NCBI RefSeq assembly: GCF_049800835.1
Contig: NZ_JBNAFU010000001.1
Coordinates: forward strand, 124,001 to 188,000
From: Dinoroseobacter sp049800835
GTDB taxonomy: Bacteria > Pseudomonadota > Alphaproteobacteria > Rhodobacterales > Rhodobacteraceae
Reading direction: 5' to 3'
DNA: 64,000 nucleotides
Both the position numbers and the translations under genes were made by a program. Under the pieces are notes generated by a model. It searched no databases. It had not been told where the DNA came from and was given only the letters and a program-made list of their open reading frames with translations. This document shows positions 36,700 through 45,661 of the stretch, one piece after another. Every line of letters starts with the position of its first letter. Within the stretch, counting starts at the first letter, position 1.

Positions 36700-38165
36700 T
36701 CGTACTGCTCCCGGTATTTCCGGACAATGTAGAGGGCCAGAACATTCAGCCCCAGCGTGATGACAAAGAGGGTCAGACCCAGCGCAAAGGCGACAAGCGT
36801 TTCCGGGCTGGCGAAATCAGTGTCGCCGGTCAGCTGGCTGACAATCTTGACGGTTACGGTCGTCATGGCCTCAAACGGGTTGAGGTCCAGCTTGGCCGCC
36901 GCCCCTGCCCCGAGTACGACGATCATGGTCTCACCGATCGCGCGCGAGGCCGCCAGCAGGATCGCCCCCACGATGCCCGGCAACGCGGCAGGGATGATCA
37001 CCTGCTTGATCGTCTCGGAATGGGTTGCGCCCAGCCCCAACGACCCGTCGCGCATCGATTGCGGCACCGCGTTGATGATGTCATCCGAAAGGGAGCTGAC
37101 GAACGGGATCAGCATGATCCCCATCACGATGCCGGCCGTCATGACCGAGGATGCGCTTTCACCGAACCCCATGGGTTGTGCGAAGTAATCCCGAAGCAGC
37201 GGTCCGACCGTGATCAGGGCAAACAGACCGTACACGATCGTCGGAATACCGGCGAGGATCTCGATCAGCGGCTTGGCGGTCGCGCGCACTTTTGGTCCGG
37301 CATATTCGGACATGTAGATCGCTGCGAACAACCCGATGGGCACCGCGACAAGCAGCGCGATGAAGCTGATATACAGGGTGCCCCACAGAAGCGGCACGAT
37401 GCCAAGCTGCGATGCCCCGCCACGTCCCGAAAAACTCGGTGACCACGTGATGCCGAAGAAGAAGTCGTGCCACGGATACTGCTGAAAGAAGTTCCGCGTT
37501 TCGAACAGCATCGACAGGATGATGCCGAGTGTCGTCAGGATGGCGATGGACGACGCGACGATCAGCAAAGACAGGATCGCGGCCTCGACAACGTTGCGCG
37601 CCCGAAACGTCTTGTTGGTGCGCGCCAGCGCAAACCCGCACCCCGCGATGGCCAACCCTCCGACCAGAACGGCCATCCACGTGCTCAGCGACGCGCTCAG
37701 CGCGCGGTAACTCTGGGCGGCGCGCAGCACGAAAGGTTCGACGTTCGAGCCGAGTGCGATACCTACTTCGCCCAGACGCTGGCGGACATCGGTGAATTCC
37801 ACCCGGACGCGTTGCGCGTCCTCCTGGCTCATCACGCCCTGCTCAACGGCCAGGTCGAGCCCCTCTGCGACCCGGCGCACGTCAGACATGACCAGACTGC
37901 GGGTTGTATCTTCGGAAATGGCGGTGTCTGGGATCAGATCACTGATGCGGTTCTCGATCACAAGGGGTTGGACCAGCAGCCAGACCAGCATGACAAGAAA
38001 CGCCGGTACGACGGTCATGATGAAGACGTGGCTGCCGTAGTAGGATGGAAGAGAATGCAGATGACGGGCGTCTCTGTCAGCAGAGATCAGCGCTTTCTGG
38101 CGCCCCACGATATAGCCCGCGCTCGCCAGAAGCAGGACTGCGATGACAAGCCAAAGAAGCGGCAT
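36696..38165 (-). CDS. pstC: Phosphate ABC transporter permease PstC, long form
   Basis: 489 residues, longer than the E. coli protein (319). There is an N-terminal membrane pair, a periplasmic stretch of some 120 residues, and a C-terminal permease core with LGLGATHSETIKQVIIPAALPGI as the coupling-helix loop. It forms the membrane channel with PstA. A hairpin in the 68-base gap separates it from pstS, and it overlaps pstA by four bases. Confidence 0.93.
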   Translation of the reverse strand: MPLLWLVIAVLLLASAGYIVGRQKALISADRDARHLHSLPSYYGSHVFIMTVVPAFLVMLVWLLVQPLVIENRISDLIPDTAISEDTTRSLVMSDVRRVAEGLDLAVEQGVMSQEDAQRVRVEFTDVRQRLGEVGIALGSNVEPFVLRAAQSYRALSASLSTWMAVLVGGLAIAGCGFALARTNKTFRARNVVEAAILSLLIVASSIAILTTLGIILSMLFETRNFFQQYPWHDFFFGITWSPSFSGRGGASQLGIVPLLWGTLYISFIALLVAVPIGLFAAIYMSEYAGPKVRATAKPLIEILAGIPTIVYGLFALITVGPLLRDYFAQPMGFGESASSVMTAGIVMGIMLIPFVSSLSDDIINAVPQSMRDGSLGLGATHSETIKQVIIPAALPGIVGAILLAASRAIGETMIVVLGAGAAAKLDLNPFEAMTTVTVKIVSQLTGDTDFASPETLVAFALGLTLFVITLGLNVLALYIVRKYREQYE

Positions 38166-38191
38166 AGGACCCCCGTCGAAAAAAGCCGTGT

Positions 38192-38217
38192 GGGAAAGGG
38201 CCGGTCAGCCCTTTCCC
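38192..38217 (-). terminator. Hairpin between pstS and pstC, likely attenuator
   Basis: Ten perfect pairs (GGGAAAGGGC with GCCCTTTCCC) around a six-base loop. The minus-strand sequence afterwards runs ACACGGC then TTTTTT. It probably stabilises pstS mRNA and limits read-through, keeping the binding protein in excess over the permeases. Confidence 0.55.
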
Positions 38218-38233
38218 GTAAGGTCGTCTGCGA

Positions 38234-39259
38234 TTACATCGCTTCGCCGGAAGACACCTTGGACTGCGTGTCGGCCAGCGCCGGGTCGGACACGAGGCCA
38301 TAGGCGGCCAGCGGGCCATCGGGGCCAGCGATTTCGTCGGACACGAAGAACTCAGCGTATTCCTGAAGACCCGGGATCACGCCGATATGCGCCTTCTTGA
38401 TGTAGAAGTAGAGCGGACGCGATACGGGGTATTCCCCGGTGGAGATCGCTTCGGTCGTCGGAACCACACCGTTCATGGTTGCGACCTGCAACTTGTCGGT
38501 GTTGTTCTCGTAGAACGCCAGACCGAACACGCCGATGCCGTCAGCGTCGGCGTCGATGCGGGCCAGTGTCTCGGTATAGTCGCCATCGATGTCGACGGAG
38601 CGGCCATCGGTGCGCAGCGCCATGCACTTCTCTTCTGCGGTGTCCTCGTCAACGCCGGTGTCCAGCATCGCCTGGAAGAACCCACCGTCTTCACACCCCT
38701 GCAGGATCACCTTCTCTTCGAAGACTTCGCGTGTGCCGTGCTTGGTGCCGGGAACGAACGCCTGGATTTCCTGTGCGGGGAAGGCAGGGTTTACCTGGTC
38801 CCATGTCTCGAAAGTGTTCGCCACGAGCGCACCGTCGATGAAGTGCTCGGCTGCCAGCGCCTTGTACCAGTCCTCGGGAGTGAACTCGAAGGACGGGCCG
38901 TTGATGTCGGATGCGAACACGATGCCATCATAGCCGATGCGCACTTCAACGATGTCGGTCACGCCGGCTTCGGCGCAGGCTGCGATCTCGCGGTCACGGA
39001 TCTTGCGTGATGCGTTCGCGATGTCGATCGTGTTCTCGCCAACACCTTCGCAGAAACGCTTCAGGCCTGCGGAGGACCCACCGGATTCAACGACGGGTGT
39101 CGGGAATTCAAAGTTTTCGCCAAACGCTTCGGCCACGATGGCGGCATAAGGCAGAACGGTCGAAGATCCAGCAACCTGAACCTGGTCACGCGCCGACGCG
39201 GCGGTCGCGGACACAACGGCGATAGCGGCCGCGGATGCAGCGAGCTTTGCAAAAGACAT
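38234..39259 (-). CDS. pstS: Phosphate-binding periplasmic protein PstS
   Basis: 341 residues with a signal peptide ending in ASA near residue 23. The phosphate-binding motifs are AGSSTVLPYA at the mature start, SGGSSAGLKRFCEG and the KHGTREVFEE loop. It has the long PstS form seen in marine alphaproteobacteria. First gene of the inducible unit, with a Pho box about 92 bases upstream. Confidence 0.94.
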   Translation of the reverse strand: MSFAKLAASAAAIAVVSATAASARDQVQVAGSSTVLPYAAIVAEAFGENFEFPTPVVESGGSSAGLKRFCEGVGENTIDIANASRKIRDREIAACAEAGVTDIVEVRIGYDGIVFASDINGPSFEFTPEDWYKALAAEHFIDGALVANTFETWDQVNPAFPAQEIQAFVPGTKHGTREVFEEKVILQGCEDGGFFQAMLDTGVDEDTAEEKCMALRTDGRSVDIDGDYTETLARIDADADGIGVFGLAFYENNTDKLQVATMNGVVPTTEAISTGEYPVSRPLYFYIKKAHIGVIPGLQEYAEFFVSDEIAGPDGPLAAYGLVSDPALADTQSKVSSGEAM

Positions 39260-39350
39260 AAGAGGTCTCTCCTGAGTGTTCGTTAAACGGCGCTGTTTTC
39301 AGCGCTCCACGGCTTCCTAGTTGGACCGTGCGATGCTTTTGCTACGTTTT

Positions 39351-39368
39351 TGTAACTGTTTTGTGACG
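39351..39368 (-). promoter_or_regulatory. Pho box upstream of pstS
   Basis: Read on the minus strand the site is CGTCACA-AAAC-AGTTACA, that is two seven-base half-sites spaced by four bases, followed by AAAA. This fits the PhoB box plan (CTGTCAT-N4-CTGTCAT and alphaproteobacterial variants with CACA/AACA). It lies between phoR and pstS, so pstSCAB-phoU-phoB can be induced independently of phoR read-through. Confidence 0.8.
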
Positions 39369-39416
39369 CCATCTGCTGACCTTGCGTCAGCTTGAATCGG
39401 CCCCGGGAATGCCGGT

Positions 39417-40448
39417 TCAGAGTTTGCGTAAAATAACTGAAAACCGCGATCCGACGCCCTTTGTGCTTGTGACATCCAGACGACCGCGATGGCGGTGAAT
39501 GATGTGTTTGACAATGGCCAGACCCAGTCCCGTGCCGCCAAGCTCGCGCGACCGGTGATCATCGACCCGATAAAATCGCTCGGTCAGGCGCGGGATGTGG
39601 TGCTGAGCGATTCCCTCGCCCTCGTCTTGCACCGACACCTGATAAAACGGGCAGCGCAGATAGATGTCGCTGTCACCTTCTGACAGACTCACCGTGACTT
39701 TGCTGCCGGCGCGCCCGTACTTCAGTGCGTTCTCCAGAAGGTTGTTGAAGACCTGGCGCAGTTGGTCTGCGTCCCCGGTCACGTCCGCCTCGGGAAACGT
39801 GGGCGGGTCGAACACGATCCGGTCGCGGTCAGGCTGTTCGGCGATGGAGCTGCGCGCGGCCGCAAGCACCTCCGACAGGCGCACGCGCGCATGGGGCACT
39901 TGCCGCTCGGAAAATTCTACCCGGCTCAGCGACAGGAGGTCGCCGACAAGCCGGTTCATGCGTTGTGCCTCGCGCGCCATCATCCCCAAAAATCGCTCGA
40001 TCGCGACCGAATCATTTCGCGCTGGTCCCCGCAACGTGTCGATGAATCCGAGCAAGGCGGTCAGGGGGGTGCGCAATTCATGGCTGACATTGGCAACGAA
40101 GTCGCGCCGCATCATCCCGGCCTCGTGCATGGGCGTCTTGTCCTCAAGGCACACCAGAACCGCCCGCCCAAGTTCCAATCGCGATACGGTCGCCTCGTAA
40201 ATCCGATCCGTTCCCTGTCCCGAAAGCGTGTATTTCGTCACCACGCGGGTGCCGTCGCGGGCGCAGGTTTCGATGGCCGAGACAAGCGCAGGCTGGCGCA
40301 ACCGCGTGATATAATTGCGATCTATGAAGTCATCACCGAACAGCGTCCGCGCGGGCGCGTTGGCGAGTTTGATCCGTGCCGACACATCCACCACGAAACT
40401 CGGGATGGGCAAGGCCGCAACTATTTCATCAAGTCCTTCAAACAACAT
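39417..40448 (-). CDS. phoR: Phosphate regulon sensor kinase PhoR, without membrane segment
   Basis: 343 residues. A PAS-like N-terminal domain (about 5-100), HisKA with VSHELRTPLTALLG and phospho-His123, an N box (NNLLENALKYG), and an ATPase domain ending in GGTGLGLAIVKHI. I see no transmembrane helix in the translated frame, whereas E. coli PhoR (431 residues) is membrane-anchored. An alternative upstream start could restore one, but none is evident. It heads the pst-pho row. Confidence 0.9.
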   Translation of the reverse strand: MLFEGLDEIVAALPIPSFVVDVSARIKLANAPARTLFGDDFIDRNYITRLRQPALVSAIETCARDGTRVVTKYTLSGQGTDRIYEATVSRLELGRAVLVCLEDKTPMHEAGMMRRDFVANVSHELRTPLTALLGFIDTLRGPARNDSVAIERFLGMMAREAQRMNRLVGDLLSLSRVEFSERQVPHARVRLSEVLAAARSSIAEQPDRDRIVFDPPTFPEADVTGDADQLRQVFNNLLENALKYGRAGSKVTVSLSEGDSDIYLRCPFYQVSVQDEGEGIAQHHIPRLTERFYRVDDHRSRELGGTGLGLAIVKHIIHRHRGRLDVTSTKGVGSRFSVILRKL

Positions 40449-40625
40449 TCACAGCGCTTTCAATGCCGACCCCATCTGGGACACGTTTAAATTGAGTATC
40501 AATTTCGCTTTTTCGTTCTTAACGGGTGGACAATTTGAAATTGGCATACGAAAACATCAAAGGTGCGACCACTCACACGCTGCCAATGGGCGATAGATCC
40601 AACGCGGCAAGGGATAGTATACAGA

Positions 40626-41000
40626 ATGCGTCCTCTCGAAGGCCACGCCGTGGCAGATTTTGCGCAAAGACTCCGCCAAGACAATGCGGACAACAGACAC
40701 AAGCTTCTTGTCGTCGATGCGTGCGCGAACGCCGCTGATGATGCGATTTGTGTAACGCAAATCGATCCGGATTTTCTCGATACGCGGCGTCCGGAGGTTG
40801 TTCTCACGCCCCTCGTTTCGGCGACCTTTGATGCCGTCGAGGTCGCCGAAGCGCTTTGGTGTGCCGGCTTCACCGGCGAATTGATAGTCATGGCGGGCCC
40901 CCTGCCGCGCCCCAAGCTGGTCGAAAGCGAGTTGCGGGCCGTTGCCCCTGGCGTGACACTGACGCTCAACGTTCCCAGCAAAGCCGCCGCCGCCCATTGA
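40626..41000 (+). CDS. Hypothetical protein, receiver-like fold
   Basis: 124 residues from ATG 40626, with AAGGGA 14 bases before it; an in-frame GTG at 40563 would add 21. The pattern LLVVDACANAADD, VVLTPLVSA and GELIVMAGPL, with alternating strands and helices, resembles a shortened response-regulator receiver, but the acidic pocket and conserved Lys are not convincing. It stands alone on the plus strand between phoR and the gamma carbonic anhydrase gene. Function unknown. Confidence 0.6.
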   Translation: MRPLEGHAVADFAQRLRQDNADNRHKLLVVDACANAADDAICVTQIDPDFLDTRRPEVVLTPLVSATFDAVEVAEALWCAGFTGELIVMAGPLPRPKLVESELRAVAPGVTLTLNVPSKAAAAH

Positions 41001-41001
41001 T

Positions 41002-41526
41002 CTAGACTTGCGCAAGCCCGGCGCGGAACCGGCGCATGTTCGCCTGGTAGCCCGCTGCGGATTTGAGCAATCCCTCTCGGGCGGCGGCATCCAGCGTGCG
41101 CACCACCTTGCCCGGTGTGCCAATTACAAGGCTGCCATCGGGGATCTCCTTGCCTTCCGTCACCAGCGCTCCGGCACCGATCAAGCACCCCTTGCCGATC
41201 TTCGCTCCGTTCAGGATCGTCGCCCCCATCCCGATCAGGGACCCGTCGCCGATCAAACAGCCATGCAGCATCGCCTTGTGCCCAATCGTGCAATTGGCCC
41301 CGATGCGCAGCGGATAGCCCATATCGGTATGCAGAACACAGTTTTCCTGAATGTTGCTGCCCGCACCGACACGTATTTCCTCGTTGTCGCCGCGCAGTGT
41401 GCTGCCGAACCAGACAGAGGCCGCGTCTTCCAAAACGATCCGACCGATCAGGTTGGCGTCAGGCGCCACCCAGTAATCGCCGCTTTCGGGAAACTCCGGC
41501 GCAATGCCGTCCAGTGCGTAGATCAT
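41002..41526 (-). CDS. Gamma carbonic anhydrase family protein
   Basis: 174 residues. Left-handed beta-helix repeats are visible (IGRIVL, IGANCTIGHKAMLHGCLIGDGSLIGMGATI), with His residues in VLHTDMG, IGHKAMLHG placed as the family's metal ligands. Members act as carbonic anhydrases or are inactive trimers of the YrdA/PaaY type, so activity cannot be claimed. It overlaps the end of gmk by four bases. Confidence 0.88.
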   Translation of the reverse strand: MIYALDGIAPEFPESGDYWVAPDANLIGRIVLEDAASVWFGSTLRGDNEEIRVGAGSNIQENCVLHTDMGYPLRIGANCTIGHKAMLHGCLIGDGSLIGMGATILNGAKIGKGCLIGAGALVTEGKEIPDGSLVIGTPGKVVRTLDAAAREGLLKSAAGYQANMRRFRAGLAQV

Positions 41527-42179
41527 TCCTGTCCCTCCTCGAATTCCATCTGAAGTTTGCGCACATGCGCCTGAAGGCCCGGTTGTTGCGCGCGGCGCAT
41601 CCGCTCGGCGCTCACGATGGTCTTCAGTTGCGCTTCGGTCGCATCCAGATCGGTGTTCACAAGCACGTAGTCATACCCGTCCCAATGACTGATCTCGTCC
41701 CAGCTTTTCAGCATCCGCTTGCCAATCGTTTCTTCCGTATCCTGGCCGCGCGACACCAGCCGCCGTTTCAATTCGGCAATCGATGGCGGCAGGATGAAGA
41801 CCGACAGCGTGTGCTTACCCAAATCCGAGTTGCGGATCTGCTGGGCGCCCTGCCAGTCAATGTCGAACAGCACGTCCCGCCCACTTTCGATGGCGTCTTT
41901 CACCGGGGCCAACGGGCTGCCGTAGAAATTCCCGAACACGTGGGCGTGCTCCAGCATCCCGTTCTCGCTGACAAGCTGCTTGAAAGCAGGGGCGCTGATG
42001 AAGTGATAATGCACGCCGTCCTCCTCACCCGGACGGGGCGCGCGCGTGGTGGCCGATACCGAGAAAGACAGGCTCTCATCCCAGTCCATCAACCGCCGGG
42101 CCAGCGTCGATTTTCCCGCCCCCGAGGGTGATGACAGGATGATCAGAAGCCCGCGCCGGGGCGTTGTGGTCTCGGTCAC
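41523..42179 (-). CDS. gmk: Guanylate kinase
   Basis: Phosphorylates GMP to GDP. 218 residues. P-loop SSPSGAGKST (about 16-25), GMP-binding SFSVSATTRAPRPGEEDGVHYHF, and the DIDWQGAQQI segment. It lies between yicC upstream and the carbonic anhydrase gene downstream, the common alphaproteobacterial order. Confidence 0.96.
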   Translation of the reverse strand: MTETTTPRRGLLIILSSPSGAGKSTLARRLMDWDESLSFSVSATTRAPRPGEEDGVHYHFISAPAFKQLVSENGMLEHAHVFGNFYGSPLAPVKDAIESGRDVLFDIDWQGAQQIRNSDLGKHTLSVFILPPSIAELKRRLVSRGQDTEETIGKRMLKSWDEISHWDGYDYVLVNTDLDATEAQLKTIVSAERMRRAQQPGLQAHVRKLQMEFEEGQE

Positions 42180-42261
42180 GTGTCGCGTCCTCCTCGCTGC
42201 GCGACAGGCTTAGGCGCTGGCGCGCCAAAGGGCAACCGTCAGCCCTTCAGGCAAGGGGGCA

Positions 42262-43170
42262 TTACTCGAGGTTCTGCACCTGCTCGCGCATCTGATCGAT
42301 CACGACCTTGATCTCCATCCCCGTGGCCGTCAGGTCGGTGTCCTGCGATTTCGAACACAGCGTGTTGGCCTCCCGGTTGAACTCCTGGCACAGGAAATCC
42401 AGACGACGCCCGACCGGCCCGCCCTTGGCCAGCAGGTCGCGGGCAGCGGCCACATGGGCGCGCAGGCGGTCGATCTCTTCGGTGACATCGCCCTTGACCG
42501 CCAGCACCGCCAGTTCCTGTGCGATGCGCTGCGGGTCGGGCGCGTCCTGCCCGGCGGCCTCCAGCAGTGTCGCGACTTGCGTTTTCAACCGCGCTGCCCC
42601 CGTTTCAGCCCGTGCGTCCGCCTGCCTCATCGCCGTGTCCGTCAGGGCCGCGATCCGAGTGATCTGATCGTTCAGGATCGTACCCAGAGCCGCGCCCTCT
42701 TCTGCGCGGCTTTCGATGAACGCCTCCAGCGTTAAGGCCAGATCGACCAGGAGCGCCTCGCGCAGCTCCGTGATCTCTGACACGCTCGCCTGATCGCCAT
42801 CGTTGATGCCCTTCACCGCCATCAGGTCCAGCGCCGACGGAGGCGCCAGGGTCATCCCCTCCGCCAGGGCTGCGTTTGTAACATGGCCTACTGTTCGCAA
42901 CAGCGCTTCGAGGGCGACTTCGTTAACCACGCCAGCTGCTTCTCCGGCCCGCGCGAGCCGTAACCCGCCGGTCACATTTCCGCGTTCAAGATCTGCGGAA
43001 AGTGTCTTTCGCGCCGCCGGTTCCAGCCCCGTCACCCAATCTGGAACACGCAATTTTATGTCGAGACCACGGGCATTTACAGATCGAAGTTCCCATGTCC
43101 AGCCCCAGGTTTCGGTCCCCCCTGTTCGGGTTGCATAGCCGGTCATCGAGTGCAGGGAGAGGTTAACCAT
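42262..43170 (-). CDS. yicC: YicC family endoribonuclease
   Basis: 302 residues from ATG 43170, which has GGGAAA in front. The N-terminal SMTGYATR and ELRSVNARGLDIKLRVPD are family hallmarks. The C-terminal DUF1732 half contains GRRLDFLCQEFNREANTLCSKSQD. E. coli YicC cleaves RNA and affects sRNA stability. It lies upstream of gmk, 82 bases away. Confidence 0.93.
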   Translation of the reverse strand: MVNLSLHSMTGYATRTGGTETWGWTWELRSVNARGLDIKLRVPDWVTGLEPAARKTLSADLERGNVTGGLRLARAGEAAGVVNEVALEALLRTVGHVTNAALAEGMTLAPPSALDLMAVKGINDGDQASVSEITELREALLVDLALTLEAFIESRAEEGAALGTILNDQITRIAALTDTAMRQADARAETGAARLKTQVATLLEAAGQDAPDPQRIAQELAVLAVKGDVTEEIDRLRAHVAAARDLLAKGGPVGRRLDFLCQEFNREANTLCSKSQDTDLTATGMEIKVVIDQMREQVQNLE

Positions 43171-43319
43171 TGGTAATATTTCCCAATGCAATTTTCACTA
43201 AGTCTGGCATGTTAACGTCCAAGTAAGGAATTCACGCCCCAAGCGTTAACATCGTTTGACCGCAGCGTGAACTCGAAGGCTCCCGTTGGTGCGGGGCATG
43301 GTGCAAGGGAAGCTGAGTG

Positions 43320-44099
43320 ATGAACGGTATGGATCGCAACGGGGCCAACAGGGACGAGGCAATCGTGTCTCTGGACAAGCGCAAGGCGACGCTGCGCAGC
43401 AAGGTCATGGTGGATATGCTCGACTATTGGCAGGGGTTGCGGCCTGACGGCGGCCTGCCGGCGCGCGGCGATATCGACCCGCGCCGGATCGAGGGGGCGC
43501 TGCCCTACGCCTTCGTTCTGGAACGTCTTGCACCCGGTGTGGCGCGACTGCGCGTGGCGGGCGGACACCTGACCGACCTCATGGGGATGGAGGTGCGCGG
43601 CATGCCGTTGTCGGCGCTGTTCCAGCATCCGGACCGAAACAAGCTGATGGGTCTGATGGACAAGATGTTCACCACCCCCCGCGCGCTCGAACTGGAACTT
43701 TCTGCCCGGGCTGACCGGGACCGTCAGGTCGTCCACGCCGAGATGATGATCCTGCCGCTGCTGGACGATCAGGGCATGGTGACCCGGGCGCTCGGGTGTC
43801 TCGTGGGCCGGGGCGCGTTCCCGAACCCGCCTTACCGGTTCCATATCGATGCAGCGCGCGAAACCGATATTGAGATCAACCGCGATAATGTCAGCTTTGC
43901 GCCCGCGCGCCTGCCCTCGCCCAAGGTGTCCCGGACCGAGGGTCTTTCAGGCACCGGCGCGGCGAAGCCGGTCGGCTTTGCCGATGTCGCCAAGACCTAC
44001 GCGCAGCCCGTTGGCCAGCCTGCTCTGACAGGGGCGGATACAGAAACGGCGCAAACCCGCCCGTCCGGGAAAGCGCCGTTCCTGCGTATCGTGAAGTAA
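43320..44099 (+). CDS. PAS_5 domain protein
   Basis: 259 residues from ATG 43320; a GTG three bases earlier is possible. The N-terminal half (about 25-165) fits the PAS_5 family: MLDYWQGLRPDGGLPARGDIDPRRIEGALPYAF is its typical opening, though here read as separate motifs YWQGLRP and DPRRIEGALP. The C-terminal third is Pro/Ala-rich and looks disordered. Its role is unknown. The 149-base gap from the divergent yicC gene has three GTTAAC elements. Confidence 0.8.
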   Translation: MNGMDRNGANRDEAIVSLDKRKATLRSKVMVDMLDYWQGLRPDGGLPARGDIDPRRIEGALPYAFVLERLAPGVARLRVAGGHLTDLMGMEVRGMPLSALFQHPDRNKLMGLMDKMFTTPRALELELSARADRDRQVVHAEMMILPLLDDQGMVTRALGCLVGRGAFPNPPYRFHIDAARETDIEINRDNVSFAPARLPSPKVSRTEGLSGTGAAKPVGFADVAKTYAQPVGQPALTGADTETAQTRPSGKAPFLRIVK

Positions 44100-44106
44100 G
44101 CGCCGC

Positions 44107-45486
44107 CTACGACCCGGTTGCCGTTTTCGCGGCGTCGGTGGCGCGGTAGCTTTCGATCTCTTCGGAGACAAGAAACGCCAGTTCCAGCGCCTGACTTGCG
44201 TTCAGGCGCGGATCGCATGCGGTGTGGTAGCGGCTCGACAGGTCTTCATCCGTCACCGCCCGGACACCGCCAGTGCACTCGGTCACGTCCTTGCCTGTCA
44301 TCTCGAAATGCACGCCACCCGGGTGGCTGCCCTCGGCTGCGTGAACGGCAAAGAACTCCTGCACCTCGCGCAGGACCGACTCGAACGGGCGCGTCTTGTA
44401 ACCACTCGCCGACTTGATCGTATTGCCGTGCATCGGGTCGCAGGACCACACCACGTTTGCGCCCATCTCCTGGACCACGCGCACCAGCCGCGGAAGGTGG
44501 TCACCAACCTTGCCGGCCCCGAACCGCGCGATCAGGGTCAGGCGCCCTGCCTCGTTCTCGGGGTTCAGCTTGTCGATCAACACCTTCAGATCGTCGTCGC
44601 TGATCGAGGGGCCGCATTTCAGACCAATCGGGTTCTGTACTCCGGCACAGAAATTCACATGCGCGCCGTCAGGTTGCCGCGTACGGTCGCCGATCCAGAT
44701 CATGTGACCGGAGCCCGCCAGCCACTTGCCCGACGTGGTGTCGAGACGGCACAGCGCCTCTTCATACTCCAGCAGCAACGCCTCATGGCTGGTGAAGAAG
44801 TCCACCGTGCTCAGCTTGCTGTCAATTTCCGAACTCAGACCGGCCGCCCGCATGAAGTCGAGCGCGTCCGAAATCCGCGACGCCATCTCCCGGTACCGCT
44901 CCGACCCGTCGCGATCGGCAAAACCGAGCGTCCAGGCGTGAACCTGGTGGATATCCGCATAGCCGCCCTTGGAAAACGCGCGCAGCAGGTTCAGCGTCGC
45001 CGCCGACTGGGTGTAGGCCTGCAACATCTTCTGCGGGTTCGGGATGCGACTTTCCGGTGTGAAATCCAGATCGTTGATGATGTCCCCGCGGTAGCTGGGC
45101 AATTCCTGCCCGTCCTTGACCTCTGTCGGGGCGCTGCGGGGTTTGGCAAACTGGCCTGCCATGCGGCCCACTTTCACCACCGGCATCTTCGCGCCATAGG
45201 TCAGCACAACCGCCATCTGCAGCATCACCTTGAAGGTGTCGCGGATCAGGTCGGCGCTGAACTCGCCAAAGCTCTCGGCACAGTCGCCCCCCTGAAGCAG
45301 AAACGCCTCGCCGCGCGAGACATCGGCAAGCTTGGCCTTCAGTGACCGGGCCTCGCCTGCGAAAACCAGCGGCGGATACTGCTGAAGCTGCGCCTCTGCT
45401 GCGGCAAGGGCCGCTGCGTCGGTATAGTCAGGCATCTGGATCCGGGGCTTCGTGCGCCAGTCAGATTTGCTCCAAGGCCGCGTCAT
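44107..45486 (-). CDS. aroG: Class II 3-deoxy-7-phosphoheptulonate synthase
   Basis: First step of the shikimate pathway, joining phosphoenolpyruvate and erythrose 4-phosphate. 459 residues of the plant-type (class II) family: WSKSDWRTKPRIQMPDY at the N-terminus, LLQGGDCAESF with the metal-binding Cys, KVGRMAGQFAKPRS, IGLKCGPS and SHPGGVHFEMTG. I chose ATG 45486; the longer open frame upstream is not conserved. Together with aroQ the window holds two shikimate genes. Confidence 0.95.
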   Translation of the reverse strand: MTRPWSKSDWRTKPRIQMPDYTDAAALAAAEAQLQQYPPLVFAGEARSLKAKLADVSRGEAFLLQGGDCAESFGEFSADLIRDTFKVMLQMAVVLTYGAKMPVVKVGRMAGQFAKPRSAPTEVKDGQELPSYRGDIINDLDFTPESRIPNPQKMLQAYTQSAATLNLLRAFSKGGYADIHQVHAWTLGFADRDGSERYREMASRISDALDFMRAAGLSSEIDSKLSTVDFFTSHEALLLEYEEALCRLDTTSGKWLAGSGHMIWIGDRTRQPDGAHVNFCAGVQNPIGLKCGPSISDDDLKVLIDKLNPENEAGRLTLIARFGAGKVGDHLPRLVRVVQEMGANVVWSCDPMHGNTIKSASGYKTRPFESVLREVQEFFAVHAAEGSHPGGVHFEMTGKDVTECTGGVRAVTDEDLSSRYHTACDPRLNASQALELAFLVSEEIESYRATDAAKTATGS

Positions 45487-45580
45487 GGGGGTTCTCCAAG
45501 CGTTGTGGTAGCGTAAACATCGGCCTTCTACGCGACCCGGCGCGGCTTGCCAATGCGCTTTACGTCGGAGGTGCGATCTA

Positions 45581-45594
45581 CGATTGCGCAATCG
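45581..45594. promoter_or_regulatory. Perfect 14-base palindrome between aroG and the GlxA-type gene
   Basis: CGATTGCGCAATCG reads the same on both strands and sits 67 bases before the regulator's ATG in the divergent promoter region. A plausible operator for the AraC-type regulator or another dimeric protein. Confidence 0.4.
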
Positions 45595-45661
45595 CGCACG
45601 ATAGGGGAAGCTGCCCGGCACGGGTGACATCCCGCGCTCATACACCGCGCCGAAAGACACA

